NCBI RefSeq assembly: GCF_000002425.4
Contig: NC_037256.1
Coordinates: 16,960,830 to 17,024,829, forward strand
Direction of reading: 5' to 3'
From: Physcomitrium patens
Lineage: Eukaryota; Streptophyta; Bryopsida; Funariales; Funariaceae
Length of the DNA stretch: 64,000 bases
In this document: positions 23,331 through 38,207 of the stretch, in pieces
Layout: each line of letters begins with the position of its first letter
Position numbering within the stretch: position 1 is the first letter of the stretch
The notes under the pieces: model-generated
Seen by the model: the letters and a program-made list of their open reading frames with translations, nothing else
What the model was told of the DNA's origin: nothing
Database searches by the model: none
Position numbers and translations under genes: made by a program

Positions 23331-26300
23331 TCACAAATCTGACGGGATGGAAGGAATGAAGCGTGAGAGCTCGGCAGTGAGAGATTGGAACCCAATCACA
23401 AGCTGCGAATGAAATTCTTGATCCTCCTCCCCAATAAGTCTTGCATGCACCCGTATAGCTTTCTTGCACACGGCCATGAACTCCAGAAGTGCTGCTATGA
23501 GCTGCTGAAGTTCCTGTGGCTTGAGTCTTGTTGCAGGCTCCCCAGATAAGAAAGCAGCACAAACTCCAAGCACTCCACTGTTCACCTGTAAGAAGACATC
23601 AGGACTGTCAATCGCGATAATATAACACCTCTCGATGGTAAATGTTTTTGGAGGAAATATGTAGAATCTTTTAAGAATTCACTCACATTCAGAACTCAAA
23701 ATGAGATTGCAGTAGGGGAAATAAAGAAAGTACAATGACCTACACTAACTGATACACAATATAAAGCATGCAATTATTGTTAAGGGCTGAGCACTCCCAA
23801 GATTCACCTGCACTGCGACACTTCCTTGCAGTATCCGTTGCAGACTTTGCAACCTAGGGAGATGGTCACCTTCATTCAAACGGTGGTCATCTAGCTCCCC
23901 TGCTAAGGCAGCTGTACGGGTCTCAATCATGCCTATCGCATTCTCAATTGGCGAAAATTCTCGAGACTCTGACTTCACAACTGTTAAACGGTTCACAAGA
24001 GCTGGGAAAGGACCTTCTGTCCAAAGAACTGTACGTCTTTTCCATTGGTCCTCTAGACCTCCTTGCGACCTGCCATTCTTCGTGAAAGGGGTATCAAACA
24101 GAAAACGGTTGTACACCCGAGCACTCACCGTTGCCGCAGATCTGCAGGACTGTCTCTCTCGTCTACATTCCAGGTCCTCATCCTCAGTAACAGGCTCAAC
24201 AGATGTGATTTGCAGGTAGCAGATCTCCGGTTGAAGATCATTAACCTTCACTTGCCGAGAGTCAGGAATAATATGCAAGGACTGTTTTCCATCAATCACT
24301 CTTGGCTCATAAATATTTCCCAAGCTTCTCATAATATCCCCCAATCGCACATCCCTTGCCTCCCTGTAAACATATTCCTTGCAGTTCAGGCTGCCAAAAC
24401 TTTTTCCGTAGAAACCCACACGATAGTAAGTTGCATCCGTAAAGGGGATCGGACTAGATTCTTGCTCTACTATGGCTTCGTAAATGCTGGTCAGAGAAGT
24501 ATGGCACTTCGAGAGTTGTCCGTATGCACGCCTTGCTTTATGAACAGGAATGATAAGCTCCAAAATACCTGAAGAAGAATTAAATTATTTCAGTCGAGCA
24601 CAAGGAATCAGTAGGTGTTGGAAGCAGATTAAATTTTAACATTAATTCTTTTAAAAGTTTGAAAGAAAAAGGAAAGAAAACAAGAGCAGGATAATTAGTT
24701 TGAAACAAAGGAGCTCGGCGTCCAACATCGAAAAGTACATGTCTTACCAGCACAAAAATGAAAAAGCTCTCCCTGAACAAAAAGTTTATTTGCAAGCTGA
24801 AGATACTTTACGGCTGACTCCACAGTAAGCTTAGATGACCCATAGCCCTCTATCTCTGCACTAGCAGCTTCTCCAAAGCTAGCACCGGTAAGCATTGGGC
24901 AGATTTTTCGCAATGCTTCGACATGTTCCTTGCCCCACATGTGATCTCCTTTACCCACAATAGCCTGCATATGAAAGTGCAAGCACTAAGATTACCATCT
25001 GAATATCAACGCAACTTCAGATAAGTACACTGAAACATGCACCTTCTACAAAGATAAGTCGCCCAACCTAAAACAAATAAATAAATACAAAATAAAAAAT
25101 TAGACGGGATCCTATTCGTAGAGACGATGAATCGGTTATGTAGTTCACAAACCGTCCTACAGAACCTTTAAAATATACAATCTTAAGACGTGATTAGAAA
25201 AACTCCAGCTATCAATGTTTGAGTCACACGAGGAAGACACTGCCAGACTTGCACTCTTTGCATTTGGCACAGGAGGAATCATTTTTTCGTTCAAAGGAGA
25301 GGACAAACATCACAGGACAGATATATGATCATTACCACTATTCAAGACCGCATCGACCTGAACATTATTCACATTTTCTCAATTGAAACAGCCAAAAACA
25401 TTGAAGTGAAAAATCAGAATAAAACAAAAACAAAGGACCAGAAAACTCATTAGTCCGAGTACCTGCATAATGACACCAGCAACAGCAACTGCACACTGGG
25501 CTGCTTCTGCATAAGACTGGTTGCCTTGATGAACTTCACATAGATAGAGAAGCCACATAATGTGTAGATCAGGAACGTTGGAGTATGCCCTAGCCAGACC
25601 ATAGTATGCCTCAGCAGTGGCATATTTGTCAGTGGTCATGACTTCTGGGCCCTGCAGTAAGCCAGGACAGAACAGTGAGAAGTCCGAAATCTTATGACCT
25701 TTAGGGCAACACAAAACATGGAAGACATTGTGGTATGAAAACAAAGCGCAAAGAAGTTCAGGACTTTAACAACTGCTGCTTAACTTCTACGTCAGGCTCA
25801 ACCACATAACCAAATATTGTGATAAATAATTAAATGATTGATGGGACACCATTAAAACAATTGTCAACTTCACTGAATAGAAAGGCCAAGTACCAGAAGA
25901 GCATGTCCAACAGCAGCCTCAACAGCTTTAAGCAAAGTGCTAGAGAGCTCGGCAACTCCTGTCCAGCTCCAACTTTGCTCAAACTCTCCCTCTGGCATTA
26001 TTGATAGTGTATCTTCAGGAAGTCCACATTCACGAAGAAGATCTGCATTAATGTTCTCCTGAGCGATTTGCCGCAGCGATCTACGAAGGCGTTGGGACTC
26101 ACCACTTTCTTCTAAAGATCCATCCATTCGATGTTGTGTCACTTGAACATCCGACATAAGCTCGGACAGCGTGATTGTGAGCAACACACGCAGACGAGAG
26201 AGCCCTTTGAAATATTGGAAAGCTGTCTGTAGAAAGTAGAAAGTTTTTCAAATTAACAGAGTAAAAATAATTCGTTATATTTACACTCCACAACTGAACT

Positions 26301-29300
26301 GAGATTTTACATAATAATAAAGACCACCTTAACTATACACATAGTTAAATAAGACATCTCATGCCACCAACCACCACTCATATACTGACAGGCGATTCAC
26401 AAACGTCAACGGTCAGATCGATTGCAAATTGCATCATAAGGACAGTCTGTGCTTATACGACTATTGAACCCGCTAAGAGTTTACAAGAGAATAACAAGAG
26501 AATGTAATTAATGTCTCATTCTGGAAAACTTTTAAACGTACAGGAGAAAGATACCACGAAAACACATGAGTGGCTTATAAAACTTACTCTCACAAGAATT
26601 AGAAGGCCCACAACAGCACGTTTTCGAATAGATTCATTACGAAAAACCCCTAGCCGTAGTAAATGAAACGCAACTTGTTTCAGAAACCTATCGTTGTCAC
26701 GGCTCATCAGAATAGCCCCATGTTGGGCAAACAAATTTTTAAACACGGGTAGGAAAGCTTTCCAAAACGGTAGGGGCTGACTACGCCCTAGAAACCCAGT
26801 TATGATGCTTGTAATGCAGTCAAGTCTTGAGTAATCCGTAGCAACAGCTTGGCCAGCTGTTGCCGCCATAAATTTCTCAACGATTTCGAGAAGTTGCAGC
26901 ATGACTGCGGCGCTGAGATTCTCTTCCCACAACTCCTGAGAGACAAATACAATCAAAACAGGATCTAAAGATGATTCTGATAACAGGATCCATTTCGACT
27001 TTGAAAAACTCAAGATCTTTTCAAATTCCACGTGCTGGAAGCTCAACGACAAAACAAAAAGCGATTCTCACCAGTTTCTGCCGCAGCATAGGATGTAAGC
27101 TCTCTCTAAGAGGCCTACCTCCCCCTCTTCCTGCTGATTGAGCTTGAGCCAAAGCTTCACGCAATGAATGCGGCTGACTTGGACTGCTTGAGCTGTTTGA
27201 AATCGGACTTACCCTCTTCCAAAACGTGCTGCTGTCTGGACTCGCTTGTTGCACTAACCACTGAGCACCAGGAGAGCTCTTGGTGAGCTGCAAAACGTAA
27301 AAGAAACAACTTGAGGTACTGGTACACGTAGGATGTACTGGATTATCAATTGCCCAAATACATACGCGTAAATCATCAAGTACTAAACTTAACGAATTGA
27401 AAAAAAATTAAAAATTAAAAACATATCATGGCATGGATTCGAAGATGTATGAATAATTTGAATTGACCGAATTGGTAAGAGAAAGCAAAAGAAGAAATGA
27501 AGACAGAAAAGGGAAATGTCGAAATTCGGAGGCTAGACCACCCAAAGGCAATCCACGCACCCTGACATCCTGTCGTGAAGCTTCAGCAAGAAAATGATTG
27601 ATTGCAGGAGATAGCTTCTCAGAATACTGAAGGGGCCCATCTCCTTGTTCGTTGGCGGGCATTGCACCCATCAAACCATCAGCTCCTGCTTTCTTATACT
27701 GCAGGAGTAAATCCGAAATCTAATGAGCGTGCACGACTAAATTGATCCAAGCAATACAAGTATTCAAACTTCAAGATTATATTTTCGATCAGCTTGCTTT
27801 TCTTTGACCATGATATTTGGCGTAACTGGAGCGATTATACATGAGGAGATAAAACATCAGATTATCATGGAAATTTCGCAAGACACCTGACTCCACTTTT
27901 AACTACCCAAATGCATTAAAAAGTTTTGATGATCTAAGAATTTTTAGATGTCGAGCTCTGCATACATTTAAGTGCTTGAAGCATATAGGTACAGTTGAGG
28001 ACATCGTCAAAGCCTAACCTCAAACAGCTCCTGACATTCTTCGAGTAATTTAAAAAATAGCCTTGTTCGAGCAACATTTTGTTGCCAAGCCTTCATAAGA
28101 GAAGCATCATCCAAGAAGCGCAAAATGTGGAGCACACACACCAAAACTTCACGCTTCTCTGCCGGGCTCAAGGCATAGAATACTGGCATCTCATCCAAAA
28201 TCTGTCAGGAACAGCCTCAACAAAGAATAAGCGTCTTCCAGGTATTGACTGTATCATTTAAAATCAGAAACTTGTCTGCGTGTCCAAGGATTTGACAACA
28301 CACGAAGCTATTGCTAACACATTGCTATACCATCACGCTATGGTATGGATTTTGATATAGATGTCCAACCAGTACCCACTATATGCATTTTGGTAAAGCA
28401 GATTGGTACATATCTTCAACTTACTACCTATTATGATCGAATTATTATGATGTTACATGATAGTATAACACTACTTTTCAGCTTACCAGTCCAATCAAAG
28501 GAAAGTAACGTTGTGAAATATACAATTTGTCATCCAGTGTTTGATACCGAGCATCATACTCATGCTTGCACAAGAGTTGAACAAAAATCCGACATGCCTA
28601 GAGAGCACGCAATAAAGACAACAATGTATTAGATATCGTCAATGCAAGCACGCTGATAGTTCTGCCAACCCGTCTATGTAAGATAACAATAATAGACAAC
28701 ACGGAAGATAACATATGTTCAAAATTTCCAGAGGTCGTACACACATGCGTTATGTGTTATTTTTGTCACCGCAAAGCAAAGCAAACTAAAGACTGTAGTT
28801 CCCATTCTTGTAGGCCATTAACGTCCACAATGCTTACCTTTGCCTTCAAGGCTGGGTCTTCATGGTCGAAAGTGATAAATAGCTCCTGCATCAACATCGA
28901 TGCCAAGTAATTCCTGCCATGTCCACATGTTAGTTCCAATCATACCAAAGCAACTCCTTTATTTACGCAACCAAATCAAAGAAAAATACAATAATTGCAT
29001 TCAAACTATAAATCAACTTCAAGAGAACAAGGTATTAATAGAAAACATTAAAAAAATTGCAAGACAAAAAAATTATAGCTTGAAAGAAGTTCACTGTCGA
29101 GAAGCATACATTTGAGGCAGATCGAGGCATACACACCTCTCCGACGGATCTCTACCAGGCATTTCAACAAACAAGTCGTGGTCACAGATGATACGTAGAA
29201 AAGTAAGTTTGTACTCATGCATTGCTGATAGACAAACTCCAGAAAATTTGTTGAAGTAGAGCGCAACCTAAAAATACAATCGAAAGTCACTATATCATTG

Positions 29301-32300
29301 TGATAGTACTGTGATGTATGATTGCATTGGTTTGCATATCATACAAATATGCAAACCAAATCGATCATTACTTTTACCGGATATCAGATCATCAAATGCG
29401 CAAGAGAGATTCTTCATACTTAGTCAACAAGCATGTGCCTAGTTGAGATTGTCAAGACTTCACATGCTAAAATACTCTGCATAGACTTGCTCACTGAAAT
29501 ACTAGCGCAAGGAAAAGTTTATACGTTGCGCTGTTCAGCACGCTCAAAAATCATATAAACAACTACAACAAACCCAAATGTGCAGGTATTGAACCACTCT
29601 AAAAGAAGCAACAACAGAGCTTGCTGGTAGATTGACTCACTAAATCAAAAACTTGCCGTGGTTCAATTACAGAGAGAAGATCGTAGCAGAAGAAGCCCAA
29701 ACTACTATTAAGTTTCTTGGCAAGAATCAAACCCTTCTTTCCTCGCTCCTGAACCTCCGTTAGCAAGCAATCATAAAGCTGCCCAATACTTTTAAAAACC
29801 TCATCATTGAGCTGCAGCGGCGGCAACTCTTCACCTGTGCAAAATCTTACAAATGCTTCAGAGAATCTCCATACAAGATATGATACCTCTGGTAAAGACA
29901 AAGTAGGGTTGATGGCATGGTTCATTTAATTCTGAGGCAAAGAAGTGGAAAACTTAGTAGATGATTTGATTTCAAATTTCAATCGATTAACCAGTCTCAT
30001 AAACAAAGAGAAGGCAATGATTGAGAATAAACCTGGAGGAACGGCCTCACAGTAGGACCGAGACTGTTCAAGTGCCATTGACTTTACGATCAACTCCAGG
30101 AAGAACCAAGCCATTGAGAGGACATCGTCATATACAGGTCCGACTCTATACCCTTTAGCCTGTGCCATATTAACACTGTTTAAAATATAATAATCGTCAT
30201 TATCATCATAAATAGATGAATAAATAAGTAAATGAATAAAAGGCCACCTAAGGGCACGTCCTCAAACAATCCTAAAAAATTACATTTATTGGGTTTGAAA
30301 CCATACCTTACTGCGGGCAAGACTACGCCAAACACTGCAGAGACCGGGATACACTGGATCATGGCGCCCACCAAAGTCATCGAAAGCAAAGTCTAAATAA
30401 TGAACAAGGTAACGATTGCGTTCAGCGCCATCGGATGTCTCTGCTTGTACCCTGCTAATAAGGTAACAATCATGAGATCAACGTAATAAAAAGAGCACCA
30501 AAACGCGGCAGTGATTGATACAACTTTGGACTAATGGTTGAGAAGACCTCGCACCTGGAGATTATACAGACCATTGATCGGAACGCAGCAACCTAGACAA
30601 GAAATTGAATAGTAACAATTATAACATTGTCAACAGAAGATAGAGATTATCTAATCAAATAATATAAGAACATTCATGGACCTAAAAATAACCCTGGAAT
30701 AAGAAATCCCTTGCTAGCGTTCAGATAATAAATACGATGTACTAGAATGCGTCTCAAAGTGAAATGGCTAGATGAACCACTACCATACCAAGCACAGCTA
30801 AAGCATTATCTACAAGGTTTCCAGGTGTTCTGCAGGAGAATAAATAAATAAATAAATTATAAGGATAATTGGGAGGAAGGTTTAGAAGACACAAAATACC
30901 TGCAACGTTTCTCCCCCATCACCAATCATGCGGAGTAGCATATTCAGACACGGTTGAAGAAACTGTAGCATAGCAGATGCTTCGACATGCTTCAATGCAT
31001 TGATTGCCTACAATAGTGCTTACTGACAAAGTTAGTAAATGATAAAGCACTTCGACAACGTCTCAAATCCAACAGTGATTGGCAGGATCATCTCGAACAT
31101 CTCAAATAAATAATAAATTTAAGAATCGTCGAACACAGGTACATAGACAATGCATCTCCTTTAGTGAAACTTTTTCGAGTTCCGACAATTTCGAAAAAAA
31201 CACGACGTAGAAAAGAGGAGCGACATAAAAGCTTCTACGTCAAGACCGTTGCGACGCATTTAAGGATAAATTTCAGAGAGTTGAATACCTCCATCAGTTC
31301 ATTACCCCAGGGACTTGTCCGCAATACATGGCGATCATACTCAGAAAAAAAATCCCGTATCCTTTCATTTACAGGGTAAAGAGATGAGCATAGACGAGAG
31401 CGCAGTTTAAATACTGTTCTACCATCATCAAGATATTCCAACCTATCCTGTACCAATCAAAGAAATTTTTTGTCAAGCCACAATACTAGAACAGATTAGA
31501 TATTGCAGTAAACTCGTGTATTTGCAAGGCAAATGTAATTGGGAGATTGAGCAAGATACTCTATGAAAAGCGTGGCCCGACTAACCTTCACATTATCTAG
31601 TAAATAGTTCGGATATAATTCCCTGGCGATTGGCAGAGTGCCGTCTAACCGAATAACCCTAAAGCCACAATATCATGGAACAAGGTAAGCAAGATACGTG
31701 TATACTGATTAACAGTTATATGCTGAATACTATATTTTATGTTTAGTAGTACTGACACACTGTCTAATAACCAAAACATGCTAAAATGTAAGACTTAATC
31801 GAAAAGATGTATGAAAGCTCAAAGATAAACATATGTGCAGAGTCCTCGCATACTAACAAAGGTAAAGTGAAAAGCACAACTGGGTATACATAATCAAAAT
31901 GCCAACTGGTGCCACAATGTCAGGAATGACGATTCAGGCACTCTGCTCGTAGAACATACTGACTGTCGTTGCAAAGTGAGACAAGGAAACTTACTGAGCC
32001 GCGAACAAGAGAGGAAGAACAGCGTATCCTACAACCACCTGCATTAGAGTCAAATTGAAGTACTGGTCAATCACTGCAAGTGGATTGACTATTTACAGAA
32101 AGAGAATAACATATATAGAAGGGAATATTAACCAGACAAAAGACTTCATCTGCTTCCAAAAGGTCGAGGATTTAGGTGATAAAGCAAAATAACTAAGTTT
32201 AATTGGTCCGAGAAATTAAAACAAAAAAATGGTGATATTGCCGAAGATAAGATTAAAGAGCAGAAAGTATCGTACTGGCTTTGGAGCTTCCAATTTCATC

Positions 32301-35300
32301 TGAAGATCCACATGGAAGAAAGTGAAGAGAAGGTGGTGTTCTCGTGACAATTTGGCAGGGAGTTGGACTTTGAATTCATCGTGAAAATGCACATTCTTAG
32401 TATTGGCATCAATCTGAGAGTGTGCATACTTCTGCATTGAGCTATCTGCATCCCTTGGATACAGAGCCTGTGATAACCATAAACAATTTGTCAAAAGCAT
32501 CTAGGTAGAGATTACATCAAGCATCAAGAAGCTCTAACAGCTATCACATTTAAACAATGGAATCGAATTCCCTTCATTAATAGAAACCATACCTCGAGAG
32601 GTGGCTTCCGAATATCACTGTCATCGTTTCTGAGCTCTATCCGAATGAAGAGATTTCGCTTCCGATTAAGGTTCACAGATTGAGGATAAACATACAGACA
32701 ATGCAATAGTTGAGGCAATGGCTCAGGTTTCAGACCAAGTCGAAATTCAACAGCGCGAAACTGTCACACCCACAATGAGGAAACTCATGATTAAATGTCA
32801 TCACCTTCTAACTTTGCCGCACGGATCACCAACCAAATGGTTCCTCTGTTTACACTTACTCCAAGATTCCTCAATAACTGCTTTTAGAAGAATGTGATGG
32901 AAGACTAAAGATCCTTCATTGATTCATAGGAATGTACCCTTCTAAGAAAGTAATCACATTAATGCTACGTTACATTGGGTATTTGAATGAAGAAGACTGC
33001 TGGATATTGCGACAACGTACCTCTGACCGCCCCAACTCAAGACTACTTCCACTGCTTGAATGAAGTTCACGATGCACAGGGCTGCCCTTCTGATGTCCAT
33101 TATACAACGCCTTCGTGAACTCTAGCCCTTGAGTAGAACGCCCTGATAATGAAGCTCCCCCTATTGAACGGGAATCAGCATCGTAGGAGCCGTTACCGAA
33201 GCTGCCACACTCAGAGATGCAGTCCGCCTCGTGATCATCATTGGACAGCCTTTCAATCTCAAGCCGTAGAGTTGCCTTCATTGGCTTGTGTACTTTGCGC
33301 TTAGGGTCCTGAACAAAAGAATATTTGATTAAACCGATAAAACTTCTATTCACCTCAAAACCCAGGGTCACTAGAATGTACGAACCTTGAACAATGATTA
33401 ATACGAGGGACCCCGCTTCACGACTGACGCTACATCTAATGATCTTTAATAAGCACATTACTGATGTGTGTACGACTGCTCCATCCACCTTATGCTAGAT
33501 GAAGTGTGAATATAAAGCCCACCTGAAGCATCTCTTCTGTATAATTCTCTTTTACACGATGAAGCCCTGGTACATCAACCAGAACTGGGACACTAGCAGA
33601 TTCGGTCTTGGAGTCAGCAATCAACTTGCCATCTGAATCAAGTGATGCCTCCATAAGAGCCGACCCCAAAATGCCCGGCGGCAGAGGACTGCTTGTTGGA
33701 GATGACGAGAAACCCCCCACACCTCCAGTTATATTAGCATCAAAAAGTGGTATAGTCGACCAAGAGAAAGGTTCGCGAAACGGCATCACTCTTGCCCATA
33801 CTTGCAATTTTTGCTTTTCTCTTTGAGTCAAATGTACCTTCAAACAACAAAACATACTATTATTTATTTGATGAAGATCAATGTTCAATCTATTTAGATT
33901 CGGAACAAAGTTTAAAACGTCCACGTAAGAAAGAGCACTATTAGGTAGCGGATTGAAGCAGATCATTTTTCTTTGAAAAGCACAGAGACTACAAACGATT
34001 TAATGACATTATTCCAAAGGTCCTTATCAACAACGCTGTACAACATGGAAGCGCAAACACACAAGACAACTTCGTATGTTCAATATGTAAGCTAGGCTCA
34101 AACCATGGAGACAAGAAAAATTGATAGTGCAGACCAGAGCGACCATCTCTGTCATTCTGAAGGATTCATTAATTGAGTTCCATCATTATGAGAATCAGGA
34201 ACTACGGTTAACAGAAGAAGCAATATTCGATGTTTTCACCAACTTCAAACGCCACAAAGCAAACTCACAGGCTCTTTACGCGTATAGACAGAAGGAGTAA
34301 CACCTCCTTCTTCTGTGACATGTTTCTCAAGCTGCACCAACAAGCAGATCGCTGGTGACGGTGCCTCAAGCGAGAAAATAGCTTTCCGTTGATAGCCACT
34401 AGCCTCCTGTAAAGACAATATATAAAAACCAACCAATTTGAGTGAACGTATCAAAATGATGATCACAGCATTGAAGTTTCAAAAAGATAAACAATACAAC
34501 CTCACTACAAGAACAAAAATTATAATGCACTCTTACATCTTGAAACTCTGCTGGTAAACATCGGAAGTGAAAATCCTCCGACAGTTTTTCTCGCTTTTCC
34601 CGGTGATACAAACACACCGTACCATACCACGGCTCTGTATTAAGCCACATTAGATTATTGTGGTAATCAAAATCCACAAATTCAAAACCGAATAGAATTC
34701 GATGTTGTACTAAATCAGAGCGATGAGCAACGAAGCCTTTGTAATGGAATCTTACCAACAAGACCAGCCTGAATATTTAGAGACACAACCTTCACAGAAA
34801 TCCTCAGCCCGCCACTGCATACATCGAGTCGCAGAGTTATTGTAGTGTAACTTAAGGCGCGTAAAGGGTCAGACCATGTAATTCAGATACACGTCGACAA
34901 GAAACATAACTCAGCACACAGAATATACAAGGTTTCCCTGCGTCAAGTCTGCAGACTTGTGAGCAACACGGTCACAAAATATATATAGCTCAAACAAGTT
35001 CAATAATAAGCGCAGATGACCTTGGTGATAGTGCTGATGGAATCTCAGGTGTCCTTTGACCATATACAGATCCCCTCGTTGCACGCCAATTGAAGACTGG
35101 CTCATATGGAGGGAGGGGAGCTCCACCATAGTGCTGCATCCATAACGCAAAACTTTTGCGTTAGGAAAATCGACAAACAATACTTGAATCATCCCAAAAG
35201 GTCTAGGCACCCTTACACAACCGCATACCAGTTTCATGAGTTTCCAAAATTCTCCGACCAAAAGTTTACAAGAATATATTAACGTTGGCAATAACAACAA

Positions 35301-36380
35301 GCAGAGCCGTAAGAAGTAGCGCACACAATAAACAAACTTTTGAAGATAAGTTTTTTGTAGTAGTGAACAACAACGTTCCCCATAATTAGGCATTGAATTT
35401 GTAATTTCGTTCATAACTCCCACTACTACCACACATATGCTTAGTATAAACAAAATCGAATATCAGTATACTTCCAAAGTTGGGTGAGAGGGAAATGACT
35501 TGGCCATTAGAACCTTCGGTGCTTTAGAAACAGTTGAATCTGGAACATCACTTGCTGTTGACCTTCCAGAAAATCGACCAGAAAATAATCCTTGAGAAAA
35601 CCTTCCTGAAGTTGTCGGATCTTCATCATTCGTGGCATCCCCATGCCTTCCAAGTCTTATATTTGAAAGGCGTAACTCTATAATCATAAAGTATATGTGA
35701 AACAGGGTATTGGAACTGCGCATCAAGTACATTACGGCAACCCAAAAACCAAAAAGAAAAAACCATCCAGTGAAATGAGAAACAAGCTGAAATTAAGCGT
35801 TCCTGCCTGTGACGTTCTAATCTAGCATCGCTATCTTCCCTAACGGCCCTATATTATGCTCCTACAGAAATGAGATAGTCAATACATAGAACACTGACCT
35901 GTCTCTACATCAGTGTCAGGCCCTTCAAAGATCTGGTTCTCAAACGTAGGGGGTGGCACACTTTCATAGCGTCCATACTTAAGTTCATCCTTTACCCATT
36001 CTGCAGTGTAGCTTAGAAGCAGCTCCTTTAAATGTGGCCATGGCTCCAAATTCCCATTTGACTGAAAGAGTTGACAGATGTGAAACAGCAGCATTGACGG
36101 AAGGGAAACAAGTCAGAACCTGTAAGGGTGTGTACTCAAATAAAAGACAGAAGTGACGCTGCTCAAACTAGGGATGGCATCAAGATATCTGTCAAACAGC
36201 AAGCTTGCAGAGAAGCCTACAAATGATCACTATACAACACAAATAGATGACATATTAAACCTACAAGCACGTCGAGAAACAAATCACGAAGCTCACCAAG
36301 AGCTCGAGGTCTGTTGACTGCAAAGAGTAAGGATGTGGGATACGCCTAAACCGATGCCCATTCAGGGCAATCTCACCCAT
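23331..36380 (-). CDS. SPK1: SPIKE1-like DOCK-family guanine nucleotide exchange factor (31 coding exons)
   Basis: Near-complete collinear match to plant SPIKE1, a DOCK GEF that loads ROP GTPases with GTP and acts upstream of SCAR/WAVE-ARP2/3 actin control and at ER exit sites. My model gives 1,889 residues (Arabidopsis about 1,830), and all junctions keep frame. The N-terminus carries EWVKDELKYGRYE and FEGPDTDVET. DHR1 (membrane lipid binding) is about residues 489-647 (HCLYVYP, RKRN.FIRIELR, HHLLFTFFHVDLQ). DHR2 (catalytic) is about 1,417-1,889 (YYRVGFYG, DTPFTKNG..GGLEDQWKRRTV, GDHLPRLQSLQRILQGS). Exons, high to low: 36380-36297, 36061-35899, 35677-35472, 35133-35021, 34814-34756, 34634-34537, 34406-34269, 33837-33523, 33308-33021, 32760-32593, 32467-32276, 32038-31995, 31658-31586, 31447-31289, 31007-30900, 30592-30555, 30451-30307, 30159-30033, 29834-29641, 29267-29137, 28913-28838, 28597-28487, 28201-28019, 27698-27561, 27287-27072, 26935-26588, 26226-25894, 25651-25463, 24964-24748, 24568-23808, 23585-23331. 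The start ATG at 36,380 follows an intron acceptor directly, so an upstream leader exon exists. Confidence 0.96.
29327..29359. repeat. Perfect 13-bp hairpin inside a SPIKE1 intron
   Basis: TTGGTTTGCATAT (29,327-29,339) pairs exactly with ATATGCAAACCAA (29,347-29,359) across a 7-base loop. Weaker pairing extends outward by about 10 more bases. It lies in the intron between the exons ending at 29,641 and starting at 29,267. It could be a tiny transposon remnant or a structured intron element. Confidence 0.8.
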
Positions 36381-37947
36381 CCCCTGCTAACAGATCCAAA
36401 TGGGGTCATGGTTAGTCAGAATGTTGAAAATTGCCAGTATTTGATAACAAAATAATTGAACACAATCTTAGTCTTGAAAATGGAGGATACATTTTGTATA
36501 TGCACGTTAGTAAACTAAGGTACCTACTTGATTGCTCGGACGTGGTTCAAAACTGCTCCAGGTTTATAACCCAGCTCGCATCCTTCACAGTCCTCTCTCT
36601 TTCCACTTGGTCCCCATAACCAAACTTTGCCCCTGGGTCATATTCAAGAGACTCGCAATCAAGTGTCCGCGACGGGAATCATAAGAGAGTGTGCCGCCAA
36701 ATTGATGCCCAGGCTGACGAGATGAAGTCCATCACCGGATCCACTACGCTGGATAGGTTTTGAACCATAACCTACTGATTCAGCAGTGACCAACTTCTCT
36801 TCGCATTCAGCCTTCAAATGCCAAAGGTCTGAGATGTGTGCATGAATCCTAGAGTGCGCTGAATCACTGGTATATCGCACCGTAGAAAGCAACTGAGCAG
36901 AATCAGTGAGTTTGAAATAATATTCCCCTGGCAAAGATGTTTTGTCCCCATGTCGAAATTTCTTCACCTATTCCTTTGTCGATACGATGAGCATTTTGGG
37001 AGCATTGCCTTCAGCAATCCATCCACGCACTCTACAAGAAGAAATATCCACTACACATCGACAGTTCCCTCCTGCACAAAAGTAGCAGCCCTTGTCTCAA
37101 CAATATGTTCTTGATCCTAAAAGCAAACCAGACTTGATAAAATGTAATATAGTCAGGTAAATAAGACCTGTAGTGAAAATTGAGATGACTCGCACACATT
37201 AACTTCTAGTGTTCCTCCGAAATAAATCAAGAAATTTCATTCCAATGAGCAAATAATCCGAAACAGAGACTAGAACGCATAAGATTGCTACATACACAAG
37301 ACCTTAGGGCTACAGTAAGTTTTTCCTTTTGCCTGTTCTGATGCAATGCATTTGACTCGGAATTAATACGCTTAGACAAGGGTGCACGAAGGTGCCGTCA
37401 AGGAACAAAAAGCCTTAGAATGAAAATACAGCGCGAGTACTCGACAACTTAAACAATTTCCTCAACTCATCCATAGAAATGTGACGCCTGTTAGAGGAGA
37501 CACCGGTCGCCACCTTCGAAAAGAACAGAAAACATGCGCTGGAATGAACAAAAAGAAAATAAAAAAAAACGCCGGGCTGAATTGGATTAATTCCAGATGA
37601 CAAGACTCCGTCAAATTCTCTTCAGATTCCTTTAGGTCATTTGCGTCAAGATTGAGCTATCAATAACTTTGAGAGAAACTTTGAATAAATCAATGCAACT
37701 AATGCAATTAAGCTATCGCACAGTCAAAGACAAGCGGGGTGATTAAAAAGCGAAAACGATCCCTAGTATCTAGATCAAAGAGGCCAAAGAGAGTCCAAAA
37801 CAGTAGTGTGAGGTATAAGGTTACTTGAAACACAACCCTGATGACAATAGCAGCTCCCACTCCTACGTACACAACAATTTCGTGATCACCAATACGAAAA
37901 TATTGGCGGACCTCAACCTTAAAGCAACAAACTAATGCACTTCATTC

Positions 37948-37976
37948 AAAACAAAACAAAACAAAACAAAACAAAA

Positions 37977-38014
<38 letters not shown>
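37948..38014. repeat. (AAAAC)n followed by poly-A
   Basis: Six AAAAC units run into a 37-base A run. This sits in the SPIKE1 leader region, between the candidate first exon and the first coding exon. Confidence 0.9.
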
Positions 38015-38017
<3 letters not shown>

Positions 38018-38163
38018 AAAACAGCAATACATGAGTCAAAGCCTAAGGCTCGAGCAACACTGAACAGGAACCCTAACTATCTAATGAAAATACACGGCCT
38101 TCGAAAACATCATACAGTCCTTCACGCATCCGACAAGCCCCTCAACACCGGCGGGGAGGGAAA

Positions 38164-38164
38164 T

Positions 38165-38206
<42 letters not shown>
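38164..38206. repeat. (TA)n microsatellite
   Basis: About 43 bases of TA repeat with two TACA interruptions at its left side, in the presumed first intron of SPIKE1. Confidence 0.9.

Positions 38207-38207
<1 letters not shown>

Noticed and set aside
36659..36967. Minus-strand frame of about 100 codons upstream of SPIKE1
   Set aside because: It begins at GTG rather than ATG, adjoins stops in the same frame, and has no recognisable family; more likely leader/intron sequence.
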